From positions 1 through 64,000 of the forward strand of contig JAJDAN010000028.1 of assembly GCA_029261855.1 (NCBI GenBank): 64,000 bases of DNA, written 5' to 3'. The stretch comes from Deltaproteobacteria bacterium (lineage in GTDB: Bacteria > Myxococcota_A > UBA9160 > UBA4427). Positions 15,339 to 24,548 of this stretch are shown piece by piece. How positions within the stretch are numbered: position 1 is the first letter of the stretch; each line of letters begins with the position of its first letter. The translations under genes were made by a program, and so were the position numbers. The notes under the pieces were generated by a model. It worked only from the letters and a program-made list of their open reading frames with translations. It did not search any database and was not told the DNA's origin.

Positions 15339-17066
15339 ATGAGGGTCCCGACGACCCGAACACGCCGCGAGTTCCTGCAGGGCGCAGCCGCGACACTGCT
15401 TGCCGCCAGCCTGGAACCACTCGCGCCCCGCTACGCGTGGGCGACGGCGGACGCGACACCCGACACGATCGACGGTCGGACCCGCACGGACATGACGATC
15501 GGCCGTCAGGCGCTTCCCTTCGGCGGTCGGCAGGGCGACACCATCAGCGTGAACGGGTCCGTTCCCGGCCCGCTCGTTCGCCTGAAAGAAGGCGAGCGCG
15601 TCACACTGCGGGTCCGCAACGACCTCGACGTGGACAGCTCCATCCACTGGCATGGCTTGCTGGTCCCGAGCGACATGGACGGCGTCCCCGGTCTCAGCTT
15701 CGCGGGCATCCGTGCGAACACGACCTTCACCTACGCGTACGACGTCCGACAGAGCGGAACCTACTGGTACCACAGCCATTCGGGGCTTCAGGAGCAGTCG
15801 GGGCACTACGGTCCCCTGGTGATCGACCCCATCGATCCGGATCCCTTTGTGTACGACCGCGACTACGTCGTCCTGCTGTCGGACTGGACCTTCGAAGACC
15901 CTCACCGGGTGCTCTCGAACCTCAAGACCATGGGCGGCTACTACAACTACCAGCGCCAGACGCTGGTCGGACTCGCGCAGGAAGTCGCCGCGGGCAACTG
16001 GCGCGAAGCACTGTCGAGCCGCCTGGCCTGGGCCGCGATGCGCATGGATCCAACGGACATCGCCGACGTCACCGGGGCGACCTACACCTACCTGATGAAC
16101 GGTCTTGCCCCAGAGTCGAACTGGACGGGGATCTTCCGCAAGGGCGAGCGCATCCGCCTCCGCTTCATCAACGGTTCGGCCATGAGCTACTTCGACGTCC
16201 GCATCCCCGGTCTCCCGCTGACGGTCGTCCAGGCCGATGGTCAGAACCTGAAGCCCGTTACCGTCGACGAGTTCCGGATCGCCGTCGCCGAGACCTACGA
16301 CGTGATCGTGACACCGGGCGAAGACCGCGCCTACACGGTCTTCGCCGAGTCCATGGACCGCAGCGGCCATGCGCGAGGCACCTTGGCGCCGCGTGCAGGC
16401 ATGCAGGCTCCCGTCCCCGAAAGGCGCCCGCGCCCGCTCCGAACCATGGCCGACATGGGGGTGGGTCACATGGGTCACACGGCAGCACCCGAGGCTGCCA
16501 AGCCGGACCCGGGCAGCGGCCACCCGCCCGAGCACCGGATGGGCGGTACCGGCTCGACCCACGATCACGCGGCCATGATGGGTCACGCCAGGGCGGAGGC
16601 GTCGCCGGGCAACCGCCTGGCGGAACCGGGTGTCGGCCTCGGCGAGGACGGGCGCAGGGTCCTCGTCTATCGCGACCTCGAGGGACTGACTCCCTTCTAC
16701 GACCAACGCGAACCCGATCGCGTCATCGAGCTCCACCTCACGGGCAACATGGAACGCTACATCTGGTCCTTCGACGGCGAGAAGTTCAGCGAGGTCACCG
16801 AGCCGATCGCGTTCCGCCACGGCGAGCGCCTGCGCCTGACCCTGGTCAACGACACGATGATGGAGCACCCGATCCACCTGCATGGCATGTGGATGCAGCT
16901 CGAGAACGGCGCGGCGACGCTTCCCCTCAAGCACACGCTCAACGTCAAACCCGCCGAGCGACTCTCGGCGCTCATCTCGGCGGACGCACCGGGCAACTGG
17001 GCCTTCCACTGCCACCTCCTCTACCACATGGAAATGGGCATGTTCCGAGTCGTAAGCGTCTCGTGA
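15339..17066 (+). CDS. copA: CopA-type multicopper oxidase (Tat-exported)
   Basis: This 575-residue protein starts with a twin-arginine signal (RRREF-type, here TRRE followed by FLQG), implying export folded with copper. All four copper-binding blocks are visible: HWHGLLVP, WYHSHSG, HPIHLHGMWMQ and HCHLLYHMEMGM. A Met/His-rich segment around 365-415 (MADMGVGHMGH, HDHAAMMGH) resembles the Cu-storage region of CopA/PcoA. The enzyme oxidises Cu(I) in the periplasm and gives copper tolerance. copB follows with a GTGA overlap, a classical copAB arrangement. Confidence 0.95.
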   Translation: MRVPTTRTRREFLQGAAATLLAASLEPLAPRYAWATADATPDTIDGRTRTDMTIGRQALPFGGRQGDTISVNGSVPGPLVRLKEGERVTLRVRNDLDVDSSIHWHGLLVPSDMDGVPGLSFAGIRANTTFTYAYDVRQSGTYWYHSHSGLQEQSGHYGPLVIDPIDPDPFVYDRDYVVLLSDWTFEDPHRVLSNLKTMGGYYNYQRQTLVGLAQEVAAGNWREALSSRLAWAAMRMDPTDIADVTGATYTYLMNGLAPESNWTGIFRKGERIRLRFINGSAMSYFDVRIPGLPLTVVQADGQNLKPVTVDEFRIAVAETYDVIVTPGEDRAYTVFAESMDRSGHARGTLAPRAGMQAPVPERRPRPLRTMADMGVGHMGHTAAPEAAKPDPGSGHPPEHRMGGTGSTHDHAAMMGHARAEASPGNRLAEPGVGLGEDGRRVLVYRDLEGLTPFYDQREPDRVIELHLTGNMERYIWSFDGEKFSEVTEPIAFRHGERLRLTLVNDTMMEHPIHLHGMWMQLENGAATLPLKHTLNVKPAERLSALISADAPGNWAFHCHLLYHMEMGMFRVVSVS

Positions 17067-17854
17067 ACGCGCACACCACGCTACGGGCGGCTCTCGGCGG
17101 CGTCGCAGTCGTGCTGCTGCTGTGTGTTTCCGACGCCCGAGCCGGCGATGCACCGCCGACAGACGCAGGTGTGCCGGAAGCGGACTGGCCCGAGCCCATG
17201 GACACGTCGATGACGTTCTACTGGCTGCAGCTCGACCAGCTCGAGTGGCGACTCAACGACGGACCCGATGTTTTCCGCTGGGACCTGCAGGGCTGGTGGG
17301 GAAGCGACGAGAACAAGCTGTGGCTGAAGAGCGAAGGCGAACAGAACACCACGGGGCGCTCGGGCGGGGACGCGGAGATCCAGCTCCTCTATAGCCGGAT
17401 GATCTCGTCTTTCTTCGACGCTCAGCTCGGGCTTCGCGAAGACATCCTGAACGGCCCGGGCGAGGACCGGGAACGGACCTTCGCGGTCCTCGGGTTCGAG
17501 GGGCTCGCTCCCTACTGGTTCGAGGTCGAGCCCGCCGTCTACGTGAGCCACAAGGGCGATGTGTCTTTCCGACTCACCAGCTCCTACGAGCTGAACCTGA
17601 CGCAGAGACTCGTCGCCCAGCCGCGTCTCGAGGTGAACGCCGCGGTCCAGAAGGTTCGGAATTTCGGTGTCGGCAGCGGGATCAACGATGTCGAGCTGGG
17701 ACTCCGGCTGCGCTACGAAGTCCGACGAGAAATCGCGCCCTACGTCGGAATCAACTGGCTGCGGCTCGTCGGAGACACGGCCGACCTCGCTCGCGACGAC
17801 GAAGAAGACAGGGACGTGTTGTCTTTCGTCGCGGGCGTTCGCTTCCAGTTCTGA
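17063..17854 (+). CDS. copB: CopB outer-membrane copper resistance protein
   Basis: A GTG at 17063 overlaps the copA stop (GTGA) and gives a 263-residue protein with a Sec signal peptide, a WPEPMDTSM segment and a C-terminal beta-barrel region. The alternating strands end in a terminal Phe (VRFQF), as expected for outer-membrane proteins. CopB/PcoB proteins bind or sequester copper at the outer membrane with CopA. It lacks the long Met-rich N-terminal extension of some PcoB proteins. Confidence 0.88.
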   Translation: MNAHTTLRAALGGVAVVLLLCVSDARAGDAPPTDAGVPEADWPEPMDTSMTFYWLQLDQLEWRLNDGPDVFRWDLQGWWGSDENKLWLKSEGEQNTTGRSGGDAEIQLLYSRMISSFFDAQLGLREDILNGPGEDRERTFAVLGFEGLAPYWFEVEPAVYVSHKGDVSFRLTSSYELNLTQRLVAQPRLEVNAAVQKVRNFGVGSGINDVELGLRLRYEVRREIAPYVGINWLRLVGDTADLARDDEEDRDVLSFVAGVRFQF

Positions 17855-17865
17855 ACGGAGAAGAC

Positions 17866-18342
17866 ATGAATGCACGCAGACTCGCGCTCGTGGTCCTCGC
17901 CCTGGGGATCGGGATCCAGCTCGTCCCGTACGGACACGACCGCACGAACCCAGCGGTTTCCGCCGAGCCCACGTGGGATTCTCCGCGCACGCGCGAGCTG
18001 TTCTTCCGCGCCTGCAAGGACTGCCACAGCAACGAGACCGTCTGGCCGTGGTACAGCTCGATCGCGCCGGGCTCGTGGCTCGTCCGCTATGACGTCGACG
18101 AAGCCCGCGAACACTTCAACGTGTCGGAATGGGGTCGCGAGAAGAACCACGGCGACGAGGCTGCCGAGGAAGTCCGCGACGGAGAGATGCCGCTCTGGTA
18201 CTACCTGCCCGCCCATCCCGAAGCCCGGTTGTCCCCCGACGAGACCGCCGAGTTGATCGCGGGACTCGAGAAGACCTTCGGCACGGAAGAGGGCGCCGAA
18301 CCCGAGGGCGACTCGCACGACGACGGCCACGAAGCTCACTGA
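17866..18342 (+). CDS. Haem-binding domain protein (single CxxCH, periplasmic)
   Basis: This 158-residue protein has an N-terminal signal/anchor, then [18 protein letters not shown], a c-type haem site in the context of the small haem-binding-domain family, and an acidic His-rich tail (HDDGHEAH). The family is usually annotated only as haem-binding. It starts 11 bases after copB and is probably co-transcribed with copAB. I infer an electron-acceptor or copper-linked redox role next to CopA; no direct evidence shows this. Confidence 0.8.
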   Translation: MNARRLALVVLALGIGIQLVPYGHDRTNPAVSAEPTWDSPRTRELFFRACKDCHSNETVWPWYSSIAPGSWLVRYDVDEAREHFNVSEWGREKNHGDEAAEEVRDGEMPLWYYLPAHPEARLSPDETAELIAGLEKTFGTEEGAEPEGDSHDDGHEAH

Positions 18343-18839
18343 CCGACGGTCTGGCGTCCTCCGCGCCACAGCGCCGGCAGGAACGCGCGCGGGACCCAGG
18401 CGGTGAACGCGGCGCCGGCGACGATGCCCGTCGCGGTCGCCAGGTGATCGACCACCGATCGCATCCGCAGCGACGCGCCTCCTTCGAAGTCGGCATTGAG
18501 CAGCAGCGGCCCGACGATCGCGTAGGCGGGAAGTGCGGCGAGCACGAGACCCGCCAGCAGGCGACCGCGCTTTTCGACGACGCCGGGCAGCAGCCGAACC
18601 ACCCCCGGCCAGAAGGCAAGGGTCAGGACCATGCAGGGCATCAGGCCGCGGAAGCACACCAGCTTGAAGTAGAAGGGCAGCATGATCTGGAAGGCCTTCA
18701 GGTTCTCGGCGTCGACCGAGCCGAGAACACGCGCGAGCCCGTAGATCCCGAAGACGACGGCCCCGAAGCCGATCACCAGCAGCAGAGCCGCGCTCGCGAG
18801 CCAGAGCAGCGCGCGCGCGACGCCCCCGCTTGCTAGCAA
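18336..18839 (-). CDS. Hypothetical multi-pass membrane protein
   Basis: A TTG at 18839, overlapping the stop of the PEP-CTERM gene, gives about 167 residues with roughly four hydrophobic helices ([46 protein letters not shown] and a C-terminal [11 protein letters not shown]). I do not recognise the family. No ATG or GTG precedes the first helix in frame, so the TTG start by coupling is the best choice but uncertain. It is convergent with the haem-binding gene and overlaps it by 7 bases. Confidence 0.55.
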   Translation of the reverse strand: MLASGGVARALLWLASAALLLVIGFGAVVFGIYGLARVLGSVDAENLKAFQIMLPFYFKLVCFRGLMPCMVLTLAFWPGVVRLLPGVVEKRGRLLAGLVLAALPAYAIVGPLLLNADFEGGASLRMRSVVDHLATATGIVAGAAFTAWVPRAFLPALWRGGRQTVGQ

Positions 18840-21655
18840 CGACGGCGCTTCTGGCCGAGCCAGCCGAGCAGGCCGACGCCGGCGATCGTCATGGCGACCA
18901 CACCGGGCTCGGGAACAGGGCGGGCGATCGCGAGGTCCATGTCTCCTTCGATGAAGCCGCCGCTCGTGACCGTCGTGGCGACGCCGGTCAGGGGGTCCAC
19001 GTGCAGGATGGCGCCTCCCGTACAAGAAGGCGAGCAGCTGCCCGCGTCCCCGACGTAGATCTCCCCATCGCCGTCCACCACCACTGCGACGGGCCGGACG
19101 AAGGGGGCACCCGTCGAGAAGGGCGTGGCAATGCCGCTCGTCGCGTCGATGCGATGCAGTCCGACACCGCCGGCGAGCGCGACCCCGACACCCAGGACGG
19201 TGTTCTCGTCCTCGACGAAGAGATCCAGCCAGATGTCCTGGGTGAATCCGGACTTGAGCAACACCGCGGTCTGGGTCCCCGTATCAACCTCGAAGACCCC
19301 GTCGCCAAACAGACTGAAGCCGGAGGTCAGCAGGTTCTCGTCCCCGTCGAGGGCGAGGGTGTCGCCCGCGAGGGTTCCGAGCACGGGGATCGGGCCCGCG
19401 GTGGGCACCGCCAGGAAGCTGCTCTTCGCGCCGATGGCCGACGGATTCCAGAGCACCTGCGAGATCCCCGTCGACTCGAGCACGTAGGGATCGCCGCTCG
19501 TAGGAAAGACCAGCTGCAACGACTCGGCGCTCGAGAGCGGGGGACTCGCCAGACGCTGGGCACCCGTGCCGAAGTCGATCTCGACCAGGCCCGCCGGGTC
19601 GGCAACCACGGGCGTGCCATCGTCCCGGACCGCGATGCCCTGAGGCGCGGAGAGGAACGCGGCTTCGCTGACCAGGCCCTGGATCCCTGTTGCCGGGTCG
19701 ACCGAGAACGCAACCCGCGAAGTGCGATCCACCACCAACAGATCGCCCGCCACGAAGTCCGGAGGCGACTCCGTGTCATCGCCGACGGAGTTGCAGTGCG
19801 GGTCCGCGAGATCCGTGTCGCCATTGCCGTCGTTGTCGATGCCGTCTCCGCACTGCGGCGCCTCGATGCCGTCGGCCGCGGACTCGCAGCGCGGGTACGC
19901 GGCCGGATAGTCGACCTTGCCGTCGGCGTCGTTGTCGATTCCGTCGCTGCATTCCGGAGCCTCGGCCTGGTCGTCGAGATCGTCGCAATCGGCGTCCGCC
20001 GGGAAGTCGGTGTCGCCGTCGGCGTCGTTGTCGAGACCGTCGTTGCAGTCCGGAAGCTCCGACTGGTCATGGGCGGCGACGCAGTCCGTGTCGTCGCCGA
20101 AGTCGACCTGGGTGTCGCCGTCGTTGTCGACGCCATCGTCGCAGGCGGGGTCCTCGACGCCCTGGTCTGGCGACGCGCAGCCCGGGTCAGCAGGGTGATC
20201 GACCTGGCCGTCCCCGTCGTTGTCGATGCCGTCGCTGCAGTCCGGCAGCTCCGTCGCGTCGGTCGCGGACGTACAGCCCGCGTCCGCGGGGTGATCGACC
20301 TGGCCGTCCCCGTCGTTGTCGATGCCGTCACTGCAGTCGAAGGTCTCCGACAGGTCGACAGGGCTCGTGCACTCGAGGTCGTCCGGGAAGTCGATGTCGC
20401 CATCGAGATCGTCGTCGTCGCCGTTGCGACAGGCCGGGTCCGACAGCAGCGCCACCCAACCCTCGGGGTCGCCTGCCGGATTCGTGCCCTCGCCCACGAT
20501 CGCGAACTCTCCGTCGAGTCCGATATCCGACACGCCGCTCGCGGACTTCAGCGTCCAGCCCGAAAGGTCGAGCCCGTAGTCGGCAGCGAGCACTTCGCCG
20601 AGGTCGCGCATGCCATTCACCGCGTCCCAGATGAACGCACGATCGGCGCCCTGGGCATTGCGGGCGCGGCCGACGACGACCGAGCCGTCCCCGTTGACCG
20701 CCAGCGCGTCACTCGAAGCAGAAGGTGCGCCCGGCAGGGCGCCGAGTAGCTCCACGGTCGCATAACCGGCGCCCGTCCAGCGCACGGCTTCGAGGCTGGT
20801 GGTCGCCGACGGGTTCGTGTTCGCGAAGCCCACCACCGTCGAGGCGTCGGCCGAGACGGCGCGACCACCGCTTCGGGTCAGCGCACCCGCCACGCCGACG
20901 AGGGCCTGCATGCCGCCGCCCGAGGTCCACCAGAAACCCTGGGGACCGCTGTTGCTGTCGGCCTCACCCACGATCGTCGCACCGGTCTGCGACGCAGCGT
21001 GCGCGACGGAGAACTCCGCAGGTCCGGGCAGGTCGCCGAGATTGCTGATGCCGGTCCCGCCGCCGCTCCAGCGCGACGCGTCGAGATGGGGGTCACCGAA
21101 CAGGCTCTTCGCGAGGCCCGAACCCACGACGACCAGCCCGTCCCCGGAGAGGCCGCCGGCGGCGGTCGACGGGTCGCAGCTCGAACACGAGAAGGTGCCG
21201 AGGGCGACCATGCCTCCGCCCGACGTCCAACGGAAGGCGCGCGCACCGTCTCCGTTGTCGCTGGTGCCGGCGACCACGGACCCGTCCGCGGACACGCCGG
21301 TCGCCTCGCTGTCGGGTGACGAGCCGCTGAGAAAGCCGAGCCCGACGAGACCGCCCGCGTCCGTCCAGCGGAACGCCTCCATGCCGGCGCTGCCGATGCT
21401 GTAGCCGACGACGACGGCCCCGTCCGCAGAGACCGCGGCGGCGGCACTGCGGACCTCGCCCCCGGGCAGGTCGCCAACGCCCTCGAACGAAGGCAGGGGT
21501 TGCGCGTGCCCCGCCGACGCGACGGTCGCGACCCCGAACGCGGCTGCGGCCCAGAGCGCCCAGGCGGACCCGAGACGCGCGAAGGCCGTTCGGAAAAATG
21601 CAGGCGGGCCCCCGCTCCGAACGGATAGCAAGGAGAGGGGGCCCGCGGCGGTCAC
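18833..21655 (-). CDS. PEP-CTERM secreted protein: HAF repeats, Asp-rich tandem repeats, propeller-like domain
   Basis: From N to C this approximately 940-residue protein has a signal peptide (cleavage near SAGHA); HAF-type repeats (phrases like VVGYS, AFRWT, GGMVALG) to about 370; seven CxDGxDNDxDGxxD-type units (about 405-620) resembling calcium-binding type-3 repeats; a propeller-like region (about 640-910); and a sorting tail PVPEPGVVAM, a hydrophobic helix and KRRRC. Such proteins are exported and processed by an exosortase, often in exopolysaccharide-producing cells. The exosortase gene is not in the window. The GTG start at 21655 lies in a hairpin and lacks a ribosome site; TTG at 21631 is an alternative. 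Confidence 0.85.
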   Translation of the reverse strand: MTAAGPLSLLSVRSGGPPAFFRTAFARLGSAWALWAAAAFGVATVASAGHAQPLPSFEGVGDLPGGEVRSAAAAVSADGAVVVGYSIGSAGMEAFRWTDAGGLVGLGFLSGSSPDSEATGVSADGSVVAGTSDNGDGARAFRWTSGGGMVALGTFSCSSCDPSTAAGGLSGDGLVVVGSGLAKSLFGDPHLDASRWSGGGTGISNLGDLPGPAEFSVAHAASQTGATIVGEADSNSGPQGFWWTSGGGMQALVGVAGALTRSGGRAVSADASTVVGFANTNPSATTSLEAVRWTGAGYATVELLGALPGAPSASSDALAVNGDGSVVVGRARNAQGADRAFIWDAVNGMRDLGEVLAADYGLDLSGWTLKSASGVSDIGLDGEFAIVGEGTNPAGDPEGWVALLSDPACRNGDDDDLDGDIDFPDDLECTSPVDLSETFDCSDGIDNDGDGQVDHPADAGCTSATDATELPDCSDGIDNDGDGQVDHPADPGCASPDQGVEDPACDDGVDNDGDTQVDFGDDTDCVAAHDQSELPDCNDGLDNDADGDTDFPADADCDDLDDQAEAPECSDGIDNDADGKVDYPAAYPRCESAADGIEAPQCGDGIDNDGNGDTDLADPHCNSVGDDTESPPDFVAGDLLVVDRTSRVAFSVDPATGIQGLVSEAAFLSAPQGIAVRDDGTPVVADPAGLVEIDFGTGAQRLASPPLSSAESLQLVFPTSGDPYVLESTGISQVLWNPSAIGAKSSFLAVPTAGPIPVLGTLAGDTLALDGDENLLTSGFSLFGDGVFEVDTGTQTAVLLKSGFTQDIWLDLFVEDENTVLGVGVALAGGVGLHRIDATSGIATPFSTGAPFVRPVAVVVDGDGEIYVGDAGSCSPSCTGGAILHVDPLTGVATTVTSGGFIEGDMDLAIARPVPEPGVVAMTIAGVGLLGWLGQKRRRC
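19800..20435 (-). repeat. Seven in-frame Asp/Cys-rich repeat units within the PEP-CTERM gene
   Basis: Seven units of about 30-33 codons each read like CSDGIDNDGDGQVDHPAD followed by a Cys. Units two and three are nearly identical at DNA level, which suggests recent duplication. The Asp/Asn ladder looks like calcium-binding loops. Cys pairs at the unit ends may form disulfides. Confidence 0.85.
21594..21646 (-). terminator. Hairpin plus T-run overlapping the start of the PEP-CTERM gene
   Basis: A 10-bp perfect inverted repeat (21604-21613 and 21637-21646) with a 23-base loop is followed five bases later on the minus strand by five T residues (21598-21594). It is 69-111 bases past the stop of the lipoprotein gene and could terminate that gene, yet it lies inside the first codons of the next. 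It may instead act as an attenuator. Confidence 0.5.
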
Positions 21656-21714
21656 GTATCGACTTCTACTTTTCCAGCTTCAGCAACGCAACCAGCTTGG
21701 TTCAAGGGAAATGT

Positions 21715-22431
21715 TCAGGGGCCCGCGAGGAAGGCATCGCACTCGTCGAGGAGCACGCCGCCCGGGAACTCGTTGGCCGTATTCATCGTGATGTTTCCGT
21801 CGATGCCGATCATCAGGGGCGACCCGAGGATCTCGACCTCGATCACATCACTGAACTGCTGCTCGACGCTGAGCCCGCCGTCGGCGTTCCCGAAAGCAAG
21901 ACCGAGCAGGTCGGCCAGGCTCAGCTCCGCGGTGTCCGCGAAGTCGAGAGCGAACGAGAAACCGTCGGGGATCAGCGCGAGGATCGCAGGATTGGTGGGC
22001 AGGATGTTCGTTCCCAGCTGCATGTCGAAGCTGATCAGCCCGTCCCAGATGTCGACCAGGACGGTGCCGCCGCCGGGGGCGCTCTCGTCCACGACGGTGC
22101 ACAGGGTGCCGGTCGGCGTCCCGAGGATGTTGATCGACGTTCCGCCGAAGAGCAGATCCGTCACCTCGATGATCCCGGAGAAGGGCAGGTGGAAGAGCAG
22201 CTCGATGAGACCGATGTCCATGGTCATGAGCGTCTCGACGCCACCTTCCATCTCGGTGGTACCGAGGGGTAGGCCGGCGGGCTCGAGGGTGAGCGAAATG
22301 GAGCTTGCAGAGCTGTCGAGAGCCAGGGTCATGGGCACCTCGATCTTCCCACAGCCGACCGAGGCCATGGCGAAAGCAGCGAGCATCCCCAGGAAGAGAC
22401 CCTTCTGGCGGAGCATTCCGAATGAGCGCAT
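21715..22431 (-). CDS. Hypothetical secreted lipoprotein
   Basis: This 238-residue protein starts after GGGAGGTCC and carries a signal peptide with lipobox ASVGC near residue 27. The mature part is rich in Leu, Ile and Gly with few charges and has many short beta-prone segments (LTLEPAGLPLG, IIEVTDLLFGG, MQLGTNILPT). I do not recognise a family. An outer-membrane or periplasmic surface protein is likely from the lipobox. It precedes the PEP-CTERM gene on the same strand. Confidence 0.7.
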   Translation of the reverse strand: MRSFGMLRQKGLFLGMLAAFAMASVGCGKIEVPMTLALDSSASSISLTLEPAGLPLGTTEMEGGVETLMTMDIGLIELLFHLPFSGIIEVTDLLFGGTSINILGTPTGTLCTVVDESAPGGGTVLVDIWDGLISFDMQLGTNILPTNPAILALIPDGFSFALDFADTAELSLADLLGLAFGNADGGLSVEQQFSDVIEVEILGSPLMIGIDGNITMNTANEFPGGVLLDECDAFLAGP

Positions 22432-22632
22432 GGATTGGACCTCCCGTTGAGCATGCGTCTGAGGGCCCTTATACGTCGCCCGTCAAGAAATGGGAAGAAG
22501 AAAATAAAATCCATGCTTCAAAAAGATATTTCTCTATGAATACGGACAGATAGACGCTGTCCGGGGGTCCACCGGAGGGTGTCGGGGAAGGGGGTCGACG
22601 AAGGACCGGCGGCCTGGGAGCAGGGAACCGCC

Positions 22633-23244
22633 TCAGTTCAGGAAGGCGCGGACCAGCAGCTCCATGATGGTCGGATGCAGCTGGTCGAGCTCGTCGCCGC
22701 GGCCTTCGCTGTAGTAGCGGAAGGCCATGCCCTCGATGCCGGTCAGGACCAGCTCGATATAGACCCGATCTGCCGGCTTGGCGGTATGCCCGGACTCATG
22801 CCACAGCAGCAGCTCCGCGAGCACGAGATCGGTGATCTCGCGAACGTACTCGCGCCGGACTTCGCGAACGCTCTGACCGGCCCGCCCGCCCAGGGATTCG
22901 ACGTCCACCGGGACCCGGGAGAACAGATCGAGGAAGAGCTGTAGCCCCCGATCGATGCGCTCGACGGGGTGTCCGGTTCGGGCGAAGAGATCGCGCAGAT
23001 CCACCAGCAGATCTGCACCGGCCCGCTGCACGATCGTCGCCACGAGGTCCTCTTTCGAGTCGAAGAACTCGTAGAACGACCGGGACGACATGCCCGCTTC
23101 GGCGACGATGTCGGCGACCCGGGTGTCGTCGAACTTCTTCTTCTCGAACGCGCGGTTGGCCGCCTCGATCAAGCGATTTCGCTGCACGTCCTTGGGAATT
23201 GCGGGGCGGCCACGCTTCTTTCGCTCGGGCTCGGGCTCACTCAT
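22633..23244 (-). CDS. TetR-family transcriptional regulator
   Basis: This 203-residue protein has a basic N-terminus (KKRGRPAI) and a TetR helix-turn-helix (VADIVAEAGMSSRSFYEFFDSKEDL, about 43-67), followed by an all-helical ligand domain. It is divergent from the acyl-CoA dehydrogenase pair with only 84 bases between starts, which makes those genes its likely targets and acyl-CoA or a related lipid its likely ligand, as for FadR-like TetR proteins. The ligand is inferred from context only. Confidence 0.88.
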   Translation of the reverse strand: MSEPEPERKKRGRPAIPKDVQRNRLIEAANRAFEKKKFDDTRVADIVAEAGMSSRSFYEFFDSKEDLVATIVQRAGADLLVDLRDLFARTGHPVERIDRGLQLFLDLFSRVPVDVESLGGRAGQSVREVRREYVREITDLVLAELLLWHESGHTAKPADRVYIELVLTGIEGMAFRYYSEGRGDELDQLHPTIMELLVRAFLN

Positions 23245-23328
23245 TCGAATTCCCTTGGGGAGGGCGGTAAGAGCCTATCACATGCCTCCTTCTTCTATAT
23301 CCTGGACCGCCCCACACCGGAGGACCTC

Positions 23329-24504
23329 ATGGACCTGCATTTCACCCCCGAGCAGGAGCAATTTCGCCGCGAGCTGCGGGCCTGGCTGGACGCGAACCTC
23401 GAACGTTCCTGGACGGAGGAGACGCGCGACCCGAACCACGACGCCGACTCCCTCGTCGAGCTGCGGCGGGTCTGGCAGCGCAAGCTCAACGCCGCCCGCT
23501 ACATCGGCATGGGCTGGTCCGAAGAATGGGGCGGACGCGGCGCGAGCGAAGTCGAAGAGGCGATCCTGCAGGAAGAGCTCACCCGCGCCGACGCGCCCCA
23601 GGTGCCGAACTTCCTGGGCATCTCGCTGCTGGGCCCGGCGCTAATCCACCACGGCACCGAAGAGCAGCGGCGCCGCTTCATCCCGAAGATGCTCAACTGC
23701 GAAGAGATCTGGTGTCAGGGCTTCAGCGAGCCGAGTTCGGGCAGCGACCTCGCTTCCCTGCGCACCCGGGCCGAGCCCGACGGCGACGACTTCCGCATCA
23801 CCGGACAGAAGGTGTGGACCACCTTCGGCCCCTGGGCGGACTGGATCTTCGTGCTCGCCCGCACGGACATGGACGATCGCTACGGAGGCATCAGCTTCTT
23901 CCTCGTCCCCATCGATCAGGACGGCGTCGAGATGCGCCCGATCCGGCAGATCACCGGAGAGTCCGAGTTCGGAGAGGTCTTCTTCGACGGTGCCCTCGCG
24001 AAGCGCGAGCACCTGGTTGGCGAGCTGGGCGAAGGCTGGCGCATCGCGATGACGGTGCTCGGCTACGAGCGCGGTGCCGCCACCCTCGCGAAGCCCGCCG
24101 AGTACGACGTCCAGCTCGACGGCCTGGTCGCGGGCCTGCGCGCATCCGGCAAGCTCGACAGGCCGGACGTGCGCGAGCAGCTCGGGCGGCTGGTGATCGA
24201 GAACGAGGTCATGCGCAGCAACGGATTGCGCACCCTCGCGCAGCTGGCCTCCGGTCACGCACCCGGTCCGGAATCGTCCATCGAGAAGATCTTCTGGTCC
24301 GAGTACGCACAGCGGCTGTCCGACAGCGCCCTCGACCTGCTCGGCCCGGAAGCCCAGCTCGCGACGCGCGCGCAGAAGACCGGGTCCGACGTCGACTGGG
24401 CCTATCAGTACCTCTGGAGTCGGGCGGGGACGATCTACTCGGGATCCTCGGAGATCCAGCGAAACATCATCGCCAAGCGCGTCCTGCGCATGCCCACGGC
24501 CTGA
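23329..24504 (+). CDS. Acyl-CoA dehydrogenase, large-type subunit of a probable heterotetramer
   Basis: An ATG at 23329 after CGGAGG gives a 391-residue protein of full acyl-CoA dehydrogenase length. The FAD/substrate motif GFSEPSSGSDLASL and the C-terminal SSEIQRNIIAKRVL FAD segment are present. The position of the MCAD-type catalytic Glu reads IYSGSS, so that Glu is missing; a Glu in LGYERGA could serve as in other subfamilies. A second acyl-CoA dehydrogenase gene follows 44 bases on. The arrangement resembles the alpha2beta2 enzymes of actinobacterial steroid side-chain degradation. Confidence 0.9.
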   Translation: MDLHFTPEQEQFRRELRAWLDANLERSWTEETRDPNHDADSLVELRRVWQRKLNAARYIGMGWSEEWGGRGASEVEEAILQEELTRADAPQVPNFLGISLLGPALIHHGTEEQRRRFIPKMLNCEEIWCQGFSEPSSGSDLASLRTRAEPDGDDFRITGQKVWTTFGPWADWIFVLARTDMDDRYGGISFFLVPIDQDGVEMRPIRQITGESEFGEVFFDGALAKREHLVGELGEGWRIAMTVLGYERGAATLAKPAEYDVQLDGLVAGLRASGKLDRPDVREQLGRLVIENEVMRSNGLRTLAQLASGHAPGPESSIEKIFWSEYAQRLSDSALDLLGPEAQLATRAQKTGSDVDWAYQYLWSRAGTIYSGSSEIQRNIIAKRVLRMPTA

Positions 24505-24548
24505 CGCGGGCCGGACCTCTGAAACAGCAAGAGCAAGGAGAGACCCGC

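Noticed and set aside
15279-17153. Minus-strand frame of 624 codons antisense to copA
   Set aside because: The plus strand encodes a complete CopA with Tat signal and all copper motifs.
19800-20435. Regular repeats that could look like a CRISPR array
   Set aside because: Units stay in frame, vary at synonymous sites and have no spacers of constant length between identical repeats.
18830-20749. Plus-strand frame antisense to the PEP-CTERM gene with VVVDAV-like repeats
   Set aside because: The periodicity is the shadow of the Asp-rich repeat array on the other strand.
22468-22500. TTGACG and TATAAG on the minus strand upstream of the lipoprotein gene as a sigma-70 promoter
   Set aside because: The two boxes are only 7 bases apart, far too close for a promoter.
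22545-22565. Inverted repeat CGGACAG/CTGTCCG after the TetR gene as a terminator
   Set aside because: No T-run follows directly and the stem is short; it remains only a possible weak hairpin.
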